A stretch of 64,000 nt of DNA, taken from NCBI RefSeq assembly GCF_000443165.1, contig NZ_ATJV01000001.1, positions 186,001 to 250,000 on the forward strand, given 5' to 3'. Shown here piece after piece: positions 22,353 through 32,200 of this stretch. The position numbers and the translations under genes are program-made. The notes below the pieces were generated by a model. That model was not told where the DNA came from. It searched no databases and saw only the letters and a list, made by a program, of their open reading frames with translations. Origin of the DNA: Thauera terpenica 58Eu. GTDB taxonomy: Bacteria; Pseudomonadota; Gammaproteobacteria; Burkholderiales; Rhodocyclaceae. Positions within the stretch are counted from its first letter, which is position 1, and each line of letters opens with the position of its first letter.

Positions 22353-24347
22353 ATGGAGCCGATCGAGTTTGTCATTCCGCGCCACGCCGTGCCATCCGAC
22401 CCGCACAGCGGCCTGTCGCCGCTACAGGAGCGGATGCTGAACGAAGCGGCACCCATCCGCATCTTCTCCGCACCGACCGGAGCCGGTAAGAGCTACGCCT
22501 ATCAAAAGGGCATGCGCGAGCGTGACGAGCGGGTGCTGTTCATCGTTCCCACTCGCCGTCTGGCGCAGAACCTTGCACAAGGACTGGTCAGCGACCTGAT
22601 GCACGACGGTGTGCCGGAGAAGAAAGCGCTGAAGCAGGTGTTGCTGTGGACCTCGGACGAACGCCAACGTCAGGAAGCCGAAGAACCCCAGATTCGCAGC
22701 CGCGACCGCCGCATTGCACAGGTGCGCGCAGAGGCGACGCGCAGCGGTGGCGGCTTCATGGTCGTTGCCACCCCGGAAAGCGTGGCTTGGTATTTGTTGA
22801 ATGCGCATCTGCGTACCGACGGCATCGATCCGGAAAACCTGCTCGACCTCCTGCGCCTGTCTCATGTCGTCTTTGACGAGTTCCATACGATCGAGGCGCG
22901 TGGCATGGGCATGGCCTGTGCGCTGGCCACTTTTGCCTGGCAGGCGCTGGGCACCGCACGCATCAGCTTTTTGTCGGCCACCCCGATCGATCTCAAGACC
23001 ACCCTGGTCGGTTTCGGGATCCCAGCGGAGCAAATTTTGATCGCAGCAGAAACCGTGGTGACGGGCAGCGCGCTTGAAACAGCCGACATGCGCGCAATCC
23101 ATGGGGATGTCTCGATTCGGATTGAAGATGGCGAGGGCTTGATCTCTGCGCTGGATATCCACCGCACGCAGATCATCGACACGCTGGCACGTACCGATGA
23201 CGGGCGGCAAGTGGTGTTGGTGTATGACTCGGTAAAGCAACTGCTGGCCGACAAGCACGCACTGGCGACCTGGTTTGGCAACATCGGCGTCGGGCCAGCT
23301 GAGCGACTGGCGGTCAACTCGGTGGACGACAGCGTCGAGCACGAACTCGATGAGCTGTTCACCATCGGCCGCCAGACCGACCCACGGCAGTTCAAGGTCT
23401 TGGTTGCGACGTCGAGCATCGAGATGGGCGTGAGCTTCAAGGCTGGCCTGATCCTGATGGAGCCCGGACATGATGCCTGCTCATTCGTGCAGCGCATTGG
23501 CCGCGTCGCGCGAGGCGATCTGCCGGGGGCGGTGATCGTGCATGTCACGCGCGCGCAGCTTGACCGTCACGCGTGGTTGCGCCAGTTGAGGCTGGACCTG
23601 GCACAACAAGCACCACGCATCCCGATAGACCGCTTCATCGACCTGGTACTGAAGGCGGTGCGAACCCGCTTCGATGTCAGCGCTGACGAACTGATTCAGG
23701 ATCAAGGTGATTTTCGTCGCATGCCGCAATCCGCTATCTGGTGTGCCGGCTTGTTCTGGGCTGCGCTGCAGCGCAGCGCACGCTACAAGGGCATGAGGGA
23801 TACTTTGCGCAACTTCCAGCCTCGCCACGCAGCCGTCGTTGACGCACTGCTGAGAAAATTGGAGCACTGCGGCCTGGATGCCGCGCGCACGTGGGCTCGA
23901 GCCTTTCTCGAGGAGGCCAAGCGGCTGCGCATGATCCTGCCGAAAGTCTGGCTGGTCGATTCATTGGGCAAGAGGAAAGCCATTCCATGGCACCTCTACG
24001 CAAGCACCGAAGCCTTGATCACTGCACCCACACGCCCGGGGAAAAACGATCAGATCGAAGTACTGCTTTCCGGCTCGATCGTAGAGATCGAGTGTGCCTT
24101 GGGCGGGCGTTGGGTGCGGCGCCACGAAGAGGCCTTGTTCCCGCATGCAGGGTGGACGAAGTCGTTCGAACTGGACGCGATCAGGGAGGCCTGGTTGCGT
24201 ACCGTCAAGTCCGAAAAGCGCGACCCCGGCCTGTCCGACCAGCAGCTCACAGCGCTCGAAGCCGCTGAAAAGCTTGTTCGACTGTCGGGCATCGTGCCCA
24301 TGAGCACGGGCGAAATGGTGGCCAATGACGCAAGCCTCATCTGCTGA
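22353..24347 (+). CDS. cas3: Cas3' helicase without HD domain
   Basis: 664-residue superfamily 2 helicase. Walker A is SAPTGAGKS (residues 39-47), motif II DEFH (175-178), motif III SAT (208-210), and motif VI QRIGRVARGD (about 380). No HD motif is found at either end, in agreement with the HD domain being in Cas10d. It unwinds target DNA after Cascade binding. A GTG at 22347 is in frame, but GAGGGG upstream is better spaced for the ATG at 22353. Its last 23 bases overlap the start of cas4. Confidence 0.88.
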   Translation: MEPIEFVIPRHAVPSDPHSGLSPLQERMLNEAAPIRIFSAPTGAGKSYAYQKGMRERDERVLFIVPTRRLAQNLAQGLVSDLMHDGVPEKKALKQVLLWTSDERQRQEAEEPQIRSRDRRIAQVRAEATRSGGGFMVVATPESVAWYLLNAHLRTDGIDPENLLDLLRLSHVVFDEFHTIEARGMGMACALATFAWQALGTARISFLSATPIDLKTTLVGFGIPAEQILIAAETVVTGSALETADMRAIHGDVSIRIEDGEGLISALDIHRTQIIDTLARTDDGRQVVLVYDSVKQLLADKHALATWFGNIGVGPAERLAVNSVDDSVEHELDELFTIGRQTDPRQFKVLVATSSIEMGVSFKAGLILMEPGHDACSFVQRIGRVARGDLPGAVIVHVTRAQLDRHAWLRQLRLDLAQQAPRIPIDRFIDLVLKAVRTRFDVSADELIQDQGDFRRMPQSAIWCAGLFWAALQRSARYKGMRDTLRNFQPRHAAVVDALLRKLEHCGLDAARTWARAFLEEAKRLRMILPKVWLVDSLGKRKAIPWHLYASTEALITAPTRPGKNDQIEVLLSGSIVEIECALGGRWVRRHEEALFPHAGWTKSFELDAIREAWLRTVKSEKRDPGLSDQQLTALEAAEKLVRLSGIVPMSTGEMVANDASLIC

Positions 24348-24891
24348 GCTCGGCGAATGGGATGCCCCGGTGCGCCGATTTCATGCGCTCGCGGAGCAAT
24401 TCGACCTGCATGGCCTGCTGTTCCAGCACCTCGAATTGTGCGAACGACGTGCCTGGCTACATCTGAATCGAATCGACTATGCCCATCTGGAACCGCGCAT
24501 GCAGTTGGGCATTGTCGCGCATGAGATTCATCGACCCCGTGATCATTCGGTCGAGGGGCTGATGGGGATCGCACCGGACCGCGTAGATTGGGCTCGTCGC
24601 GAAGTCATCGAAGCCAAGGCGGGGGCCGGTGCGCGGGCGGCCGTTTCATGGCAGACCCGCTTCTACGCAATCATGCTGATGGCCGCCACCGGAGTGCGCT
24701 GGTCGGCGGCCAACGAGATTATCGGCGGCCGCAAGCACATCACGGTTGAAATCAAACTCGCCAACATTATCGAGATGGTCGAGATGGCGCAGCGCCTGGT
24801 GCGCTTGCGCGCCGACCCGCTGCCGCCCGCCGCAGCGCAAAAACCAATTTGCGCATCCTGTTCATATCGCTTCCTGTGTGGGCATAGCTGA
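24325..24891 (+). CDS. cas4: Cas4 exonuclease
   Basis: 188 residues. Iron-sulfur ligands are Cys 39 (LELCERRAWL) and Cys 176, 179 and 185 (ICASCSYRFLC). The RecB-type nuclease core has His 66, an Asp in GIAPDRVDW (85 or 88) and EAK at 96-98. Cas4 trims prespacers and fixes PAM choice and orientation together with Cas1-Cas2. The reading frame starts inside cas3' and ends on TGATG shared with cas1, so translation of the adaptation genes is coupled to the effector genes. Confidence 0.88.
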   Translation: MTQASSAELGEWDAPVRRFHALAEQFDLHGLLFQHLELCERRAWLHLNRIDYAHLEPRMQLGIVAHEIHRPRDHSVEGLMGIAPDRVDWARREVIEAKAGAGARAAVSWQTRFYAIMLMAATGVRWSAANEIIGGRKHITVEIKLANIIEMVEMAQRLVRLRADPLPPAAAQKPICASCSYRFLCGHS

Positions 24892-25865
24892 TGGAAACGC
24901 TTTACCTGACCAAGGACGTAAAGCTGGTGCGTGAGCACTCAACCCTGGTGGTTATTCCGTCCGAGGGGCCTCGGCGCCGGGTGCCGATTGAAGGCTTGCG
25001 CAATGTCATCGTTGCAGGAGAGGCGCAGTTGACCACGGCCGTGCTCGGGCTGTGCGGTCGAGGCGCGGTCCGGGTAACCATTCTCGACTGGCACGGAAAC
25101 GTGGTTGGAAGTTTCGAACCCAAGGGTTCGCCCGCTGCCGGAAAGATTCGACTTCTTCAGGCTGCCGCGCACCTCGACCCCGCTCGTCGCATGGAGTTTG
25201 CGCGTGCGTTCGTAATGGGTGCAGCGCGCAATATAAAAGTAAATCTTAAATATCGAGCCTACCGAGGCAATCGTGACCTGGAACGAAGCCTGTCCTTGAT
25301 AGACCCGCTGATCGCACGTATTCCCCAGATGGAAACCGTAGAAAGCCTGATGGGTATCGAGGGCCAGATCCGGGCGTTCTATTACGACGCCTGGGGCATG
25401 ATCGATCATCGGCTGGACTTTGGCGCACGCAGGCGCAGACCACCGAACAATCCCATCAACTGTCTCATCTCCTGGTTCAATGGGCTGGCCTATGCGCTGG
25501 TCCGCAACGAAATCGCAAAAACCCACCTGGATGACTGCATTTCGTTCCTGCACTCCAGCCAGGAGGCGCGCGCATCGTTGGCGCTGGACCTCTCCGAGGT
25601 ATTCAAGCCCGCCATCTGCGACACCTTGATCTTCGAGGCTGTGCTCCGCGAGCAAATCAAGCCCGAGTGGTTTCATCAGGAAGACCAGGTGTGCCGTTTG
25701 TCCGAACTTGGACGAGGCAGCACGCTCGAGTCATGGGTGCGCAAAACTGAGGAGCGGGTTCAAGGCGAACCGTCCTTTCGTGAAGTGATACGCCAGGAAG
25801 CACTGGCGCTGGAGCGGGACCTCCTTGGAATCAAGGAGTACCGCCCCTGGCGGAGGAAGATCTGA
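24891..25865 (+). CDS. cas1: Cas1 spacer integrase
   Basis: 324 residues. Metal ligands are readable as Glu 157 (LMGIEGQIRAFYYDAW), His 221 (ISFLHSSQEARASL) and Asp 233/Glu 236 (LDLSEVFKPAICD). An N-terminal beta domain (YLTKDVKLVREHSTLVV) precedes the catalytic helical domain. With Cas2 it integrates new spacers at the leader-proximal repeat. All key residues are present, so adaptation can be active. The start overlaps cas4 by one base, and the stop overlaps cas2 by one base. Confidence 0.95.
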   Translation: METLYLTKDVKLVREHSTLVVIPSEGPRRRVPIEGLRNVIVAGEAQLTTAVLGLCGRGAVRVTILDWHGNVVGSFEPKGSPAAGKIRLLQAAAHLDPARRMEFARAFVMGAARNIKVNLKYRAYRGNRDLERSLSLIDPLIARIPQMETVESLMGIEGQIRAFYYDAWGMIDHRLDFGARRRRPPNNPINCLISWFNGLAYALVRNEIAKTHLDDCISFLHSSQEARASLALDLSEVFKPAICDTLIFEAVLREQIKPEWFHQEDQVCRLSELGRGSTLESWVRKTEERVQGEPSFREVIRQEALALERDLLGIKEYRPWRRKI

Positions 25866-26164
25866 TGTTCATCGTCATTACATACGACGTAAGAGCCCAC
25901 CGAACCGAGATCTACAAGCGCCTTCTGCTAAAATTTCTGACCCACGAGCAGAACTCAGTCTTTGCTGGCGACTTGACCGAGGCGCAGTATCGCAAACTGC
26001 GCGCCAGCATTTCCAGAATTGCAATTCCGGACGACCGGGTTTTGCAATTCCGCGCAATGAACCGCCATAACATCCAGGCATCCATCCTGGAAAAGAATAG
26101 CGGAAATGGCGCACTGACCGAGCGCTCCCTGCTCCATCACGAAATGAATGCGTTGATCCTGTGA
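25865..26164 (+). CDS. cas2: Cas2 adaptation subunit
   Basis: 99 residues with the ferredoxin-like beginning MFIVITYDVRAHRTEIYKRLLLKFLTHEQNSVFAG; Asp 8 is the usual metal-site aspartate. It has the Cas2 length and forms the Cas1-Cas2 integrase core. It is the last cas gene; its stop lies 117 bases before the first repeat. Confidence 0.93.
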   Translation: MFIVITYDVRAHRTEIYKRLLLKFLTHEQNSVFAGDLTEAQYRKLRASISRIAIPDDRVLQFRAMNRHNIQASILEKNSGNGALTERSLLHHEMNALIL

Positions 26165-26280
26165 CTACGATATCGGATCGTGCAAAAAAGAACGGACTGC
26201 GTAGCTCTTTTGGCATGTTTGCGCAGGCCCTGTTCCGTTTTTTTACCCTCTCGCAGTCGTTAAATGACGAGAAACGGAGG
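26165..26280 (+). promoter_or_regulatory. CRISPR leader
   Basis: This 116-base, visibly AT-richer stretch runs from the cas2 stop to the first repeat. It has A- and T-runs (CAAAAAAGAA, CGTTTTTTTACC) and no open frame. Its position, and the truncated repeat at the other end of the array, mark it as the leader that carries the pre-crRNA promoter and integration signals. No exact promoter can be fixed by eye. Confidence 0.75.
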
Positions 26281-29200
26281 GTTCCCGTTCCCCATGAGGG
26301 GTTAGGAGGAAAACGCCACCCGTAACCGTTGTGCTCGCCAGCGTGTTCCCGTTCCCCATGAGGGGTTAGGAGTCGTACTTGAGCGCGTATGCCTCGAGCG
26401 CATCCTTGTTCCCGTTCCCCATGAGGGGTTAGGAGGCCAGTGCGTCCTTCAGGCTGCGGGTCAGCAGCTCGTGTTCCCGTTCCCCATGAGGGGTTAGGAG
26501 TCCGACGCCTTGGCGTTGGCCGCAACCGCAGTGGTCGTTCCCGTTCCCCATGAGGGGTTAGGAGGGGCGCTCAGGAGCGGGCGCGCGGTCGTCGTTGCCG
26601 TTCCCGTTCCCCATGAGGGGTTAGGAGGTCGTCAGCTTCAGGCCGGTGAGCTCGGCCAGTGTCGTTCCCGTTCCCCATGAGGGGTTAGGAGCGCATCAAT
26701 GGCGTGATCGGCAGCTGGGACAAGGGCGTTCCCGTTCCCCATGAGGGGTTAGGAGGGCGCCACCCACATCGAGACTGTCGAGGACGAAGCCGTTCCCGTT
26801 CCCCATGAGGGGTTAGGAGGACGCCTGGCGCGCCGCCAAAACCGACATGCTGGGCGGTTCCCGTTCCCCATGAGGGGTTAGGAGACCAGCGCGCTGGGGT
26901 TTGGCGCGCCAGGGCAGGGCGGTTCCCGTTCCCCATGAGGGGTTAGGAGACGCCAGGGGAGCGGAAAAGTTGAACGCCAAGCGTGTGTTCCCGTTCCCCA
27001 TGAGGGGTTAGGAGGGGTTCGGGGGCGTTGAGGGCAGCCAAGGCGCGCTCGTTCCCGTTCCCCATGAGGGGTTAGGAGCTTGCCGGATCCCTCGAACTGC
27101 TCCACGACCTCGATGGTTCCCGTTCCCCATGAGGGGTTAGGAGTCTGCGATCTTTGCTTCGAGCCGCTCGCACTTGCCTGTTCCCGTTCCCCATGAGGGG
27201 TTAGGAGCAGATCCTTCAGCCCTTCCAGGCCGGACCCGCGCAGCGTTCCCGTTCCCCATGAGGGGTTAGGAGGAGGCGTTGGTCAGCGCGACGCCCGTAC
27301 CCTCGGCGTGTTCCCGTTCCCCATGAGGGGTTAGGAGAGCTCAAAGAACTCGCCTTGGTCAAGCGACTCGAACGCGTTCCCGTTCCCCATGAGGGGTTAG
27401 GAGCATTGACGTGCAAGTCTTCGGCCAGCATTCTGAGTTGTTCCCGTTCCCCATGAGGGGTTAGGAGAGGCGCTGCATCGCGTTTGCGAAGGCATGGGGC
27501 TACGTTCCCGTTCCCCATGAGGGGTTAGGAGTGTGCTCAAGGTGGATAGCGATGGAGCCATCGGGGTGTTCCCGTTCCCCATGAGGGGTTAGGAGGACAG
27601 CAGTCCGCCTTTCGCGCAGTCACGAACGGACCGTTCCCGTTCCCCATGAGGGGTTAGGAGTCTTGCCCACACAGCGCGAACGGCAGCCTTCCACTCGTTC
27701 CCGTTCCCCATGAGGGGTTAGGAGAACGCCCGCCGCTCGAAGCTGCAATGGCTGCTCGCGGGTTCCCGTTCCCCATGAGGGGTTAGGAGACGTCCTCGGC
27801 CTTGTTCTGGCTGGCCGCGTCCACGGTTCCCGTTCCCCATGAGGGGTTAGGAGGAAAACTGTTGGTCGCCCTGCGCTTGCGCGTCAGCCACGTTCCCGTT
27901 CCCCATGAGGGGTTAGGAGACGACACGCTCGGCATCCAACACGACGGTTGGAATTGTTCCCGTTCCCCATGAGGGGTTAGGAGGTCGCCCAGGCGCGCAA
28001 GGCGTTTGCCGATCACTGGGTTCCCGTTCCCCATGAGGGGTTAGGAGACAAGCCGCGTCACGCACGAGTGCGCACAGGGCTCCGGTTCCCGTTCCCCATG
28101 AGGGGTTAGGAGTACAGCAAGGCGGGCAACGGAACCACGGCAGTAAGCCGTTCCCGTTCCCCATGAGGGGTTAGGAGAACGAGGGCATCATCGTGAAAAT
28201 CGGCCTGCTCGGGAGTTCCCGTTCCCCATGAGGGGTTAGGAGTACTTCACGACGACCGACGGCACGACCGAAGGGACGTGTTCCCGTTCCCCATGAGGGG
28301 TTAGGAGCCGAATGGAGCGCCGCGACAAGCTACACCGTCGGGCAAGTTCCCGTTCCCCATGAGGGGTTAGGAGGTCGCCGCTCTGGTTGCCGCGCTCGCT
28401 GCGTTGAATTCGTTCCCGTTCCCCATGAGGGGTTAGGAGGGTGCTGGGACGAGTTCGGGATGATCGGCGAATTTAGTTCCCGTTCCCCATGAGGGGTTAG
28501 GAGCTCGATCTGCATCATGCGCGCCAGTGCGGCTTCCAGCGTTCCCGTTCCCCATGAGGGGTTAGGAGTGCGCGATGTGTTCGACCGCTACGACGTACAG
28601 GCGAGTTCCCGTTCCCCATGAGGGGTTAGGAGCCGGTGTAGTCCTGCATGTCAGCCGTGCGCGAAAACACAGTTCCCGTTCCCCATGAGGGGTTAGGAGC
28701 GGAAACAGGAGTTCTTACTTGGAAGAGAAACACCCCGTTCCCGTTCCCCATGAGGGGTTAGGAGGTCAGCACCAAGGGCGCGCTGTCAGAGGCTCAAAAA
28801 GGTTCCCGTTCCCCATGAGGGGTTAGGAGTTCGCCGCCTATGCGGGGCTTGAGTGGCAGGACCACATGTTCCCGTTCCCCATGAGGGGTTAGGAGCCGTT
28901 CTAGGAGTCTCATCATGAACGAAGCTGAAGCGTTCCCGTTCCCCATGAGGGGTTAGGAGTAGAGAGCGACGTTGCGCGGATCTGCTCGGTGCTGAGTTCC
29001 CGTTCCCCATGAGGGGTTAGGAGCTCGCCGACACCGGCGACATGGCCGCGGTCACGCGCCGGTTCCCGTTCCCCATGAGGGGTTAGGAGGATCCTCCGCG
29101 CGGCCTTTCGCCCATGTCCGCTCTGGTTCCCGTTCCCCATGAGGGGTTAGGAGGTGTGCGGCCCGGTCGGGTGAATGCAGCGGTCGTGCTGGTTCCCGTT

Positions 29201-32200
29201 CCCCATGAGGGGTTAGGAGGCGCATGGGTGCCGCGATGCGCTCTGCCCGCTCAAGGTTCCCGTTCCCCATGAGGGGTTAGGAGACCGCAGCTTTCGGCTT
29301 GACCGTCTGATCTAATCCCGTTCCCGTTCCCCATGAGGGGTTAGGAGACTGTCCATGGCTGTGCCACACGACTGCGCAAGCAGGTTCCCGTTCCCCATGA
29401 GGGGTTAGGAGCAAAGCAGCGCCAGCACGGCGCAGCGCCTGCGCATCGAGTTCCCGTTCCCCATGAGGGGTTAGGAGCTGGACGGGCTCGATGTGGTCGG
29501 CGTCGCTGTGCAGTTCCCGTTCCCCATGAGGGGTTAGGAGGGGATCAGTTCGGCTGTCACGTTGTCGGCTTGGTCGTTCCCGTTCCCCATGAGGGGTTAG
29601 GAGACTTCCGCCTCGTTCCTCACGAACTTGAATTGTATGGTTCCCGTTCCCCATGAGGGGTTAGGAGCTCACCCGTTCGGTGCTCGCCTTCGGCTGCGCT
29701 CCGGTTCCCGTTCCCCATGAGGGGTTAGGAGTTGAATGGGGGCCTGTTTGTGATGCGGCGGAGGCCGGTTCCCGTTCCCCATGAGGGGTTAGGAGTTAGC
29801 GGTAGTTATTCTGGTTCGCTCGGTGGTCGGGGTTGTTCCCGTTCCCCATGAGGGGTTAGGAGCTTGGCGCGAGGATCGGCCATCTCATCCTGCAAAAGGT
29901 TCCCGTTCCCCATGAGGGGTTAGGAGTGGATCGACCGCATCTATTCGCCGGACTGGCCGTGCGCGTTCCCGTTCCCCATGAGGGGTTAGGAGGCCGCCAG
30001 CACGTGGTCGTGTTGGGCTTCCAGTTTGGCGTTCCCGTTCCCCATGAGGGGTTAGGAGAGCGTGAAAACCTGATTCGCGGGCTTGAGAAAGCACAGTTCC
30101 CGTTCCCCATGAGGGGTTAGGAGAGCGCCCTGGTCGTCACCAACGAAGGCGCCACCACCGTTCCCGTTCCCCATGAGGGGTTAGGAGGCCATCAACCACG
30201 ACCCCGAGGCCGTGGCCATGCACGGTTCCCGTTCCCCATGAGGGGTTAGGAGCTCGCCCGATCGGCCTCCAGCCGCTTAACCCGCTCGTTCCCGTTCCCC
30301 ATGAGGGGTTAGGAGCACGCCGTCCTCACCATCGCCCAAGGGTTCGTCGGATGTTCCCGTTCCCCATGAGGGGTTAGGAGAAGTTGTTTAGCTTTTCTCG
30401 TGCTTGTTCGTATGTGGTTCCCGTTCCCCATGAGGGGTTAGGAGTTGATCTCTCCGCCCATACCCGGCCCGAAGGACAATCGTTCCCGTTCCCCATGAGG
30501 GGTTAGGAGCGGATCGACGTTGAACCGCCGCATCGTGCTACCTGGCGTTCCCGTTCCCCATGAGGGGTTAGGAGCACTGATGGACCGTCGGGACAGAAAC
30601 GCCTATTGCTCGTTCCCGTTCCCCATGAGGGGTTAGGAGCGCCCCGCGAACGCGCTCAGCTTGCAGATGGTGGGTGTTCCCGTTCCCCATGAGGGGTTAG
30701 GAGCTCGCCGCAGGGAAGCTCGACTTCAACAAGCCGCTTGTTCCCGTTCCCCATGAGGGGTTAGGAGGACATCGGCCCGAGCACGCTCGCCTGGGTTACC
30801 GAGGTTCCCGTTCCCCATGAGGGGTTAGGAGGAGATCTGCGCCGGCATCGAGGACGCCACCGACGGCGGTTCCCGTTCCCCATGAGGGGTTAGGAGCGGC
30901 ACTCAACGCCGACGACGCCGGCCTGGAGGGCGAGTTCCCGTTCCCCATGAGGGGTTAGGAGATGAGCCGGCTCGCACACGCAGCGCTCGGGGCGCCGGGT
31001 TCCCGTTCCCCATGAGGGGTTAGGAGCCCGTCCTTCAGGGCGGGGAGGATGTCAACTTCGCAGTTCCCGTTCCCCATGAGGGGTTAGGAGCAGGTTTCTC
31101 ATCCGTCCAGGCTGTATGTGACCGACGTTCCCGTTCCCCATGAGGGGTTAGGAGAGCAGCGTCGCGTTGCCGAAGTAGAGCGAGGCCAGCATGTTCCCGT
31201 TCCCCATGAGGGGTTAGGAGGGACGCCTCTTCAATCGCTTGCTGAATCAGTTGTGCGGTTCCCGTTCCCCATGAGGGGTTAGGAGATGAGCATTTGCAAC
31301 GCCGATGTGAGCGGTAACGAGGTTCCCGTTCCCCATGAGGGGTTAGGAGACTGTCGAAGCCGCCATCAAGCAGATGCAGAGCGCCAGTTCCCGTTCCCCA
31401 TGAGGGGTTAGGAGATCGCCAAAGCTGCTGGGCGTAGGGGTCGGAGTGGCGTTCCCGTTCCCCATGAGGGGTTAGGAGACGACCCACATGCCCCTGTCAC
31501 GCAAGGCGGTCACGGTTCCCGTTCCCCATGAGGGGTTAGGAGTCCCTCTTGGCCCGGCCTTTTGCGCCGGGCATTTTTGTTCCCGTTCCCCATGAGGGGT
31601 TAGGAGAGCAGCTACTGGCGCAAGCCGGATGCGACGTTCCACGTTCCCGTTCCCCATGAGGGGTTAGGAGGACGAGCTCGATGAGCGTGTCGCCGGCTAC
31701 CTGCCGTTCCCGTTCCCCATGAGGGGTTAGGAGCCAGATCATGCCGGCGGGCAGTTCGATGCCGTCGAGGTTCCCGTTCCCCATGAGGGGTTAGGAGATC
31801 TCGGCGTTCGTGCGACCGACCATCTGCGCGTTGAAGTTCCCGTTCCCCATGAGGGGTTAGGAGAAGTGCTGATTCGCCCGCCTCCATGGCACTAACGATG
31901 TTCCCGTTCCCCATGAGGGGTTAGGAGACGCTGGTGGCCACGCTCAAGCCCAGCTTCACCGCACGTTCCCGTTCCCCATGAGGGGTTAGGAGCTCAGCCA
32001 AGGCGACATAGACGCACTAAGCTACCTCGTTCCCGTTCCCCATGAGGGGTTAGGAGAAGAATGCGCCGGATCGTGAGGCGCTCCTGATCAAGGTTCCCGT
32101 TCCCCATGAGGGGTTAGGAGGGCGCAAAGTTCTCGCACACCTCGAGCGCCCGCCCGCGTTCCCGTTCCCCATGAGGGGTTAGGAGTGCAGCACTCGTTCG

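Noticed and set aside
31027-31062. Resident TnpB/omega-RNA locus
   Set aside because: Only a spacer-length piece exists between two CRISPR repeats; there is no tnpA or tnpB frame nearby.
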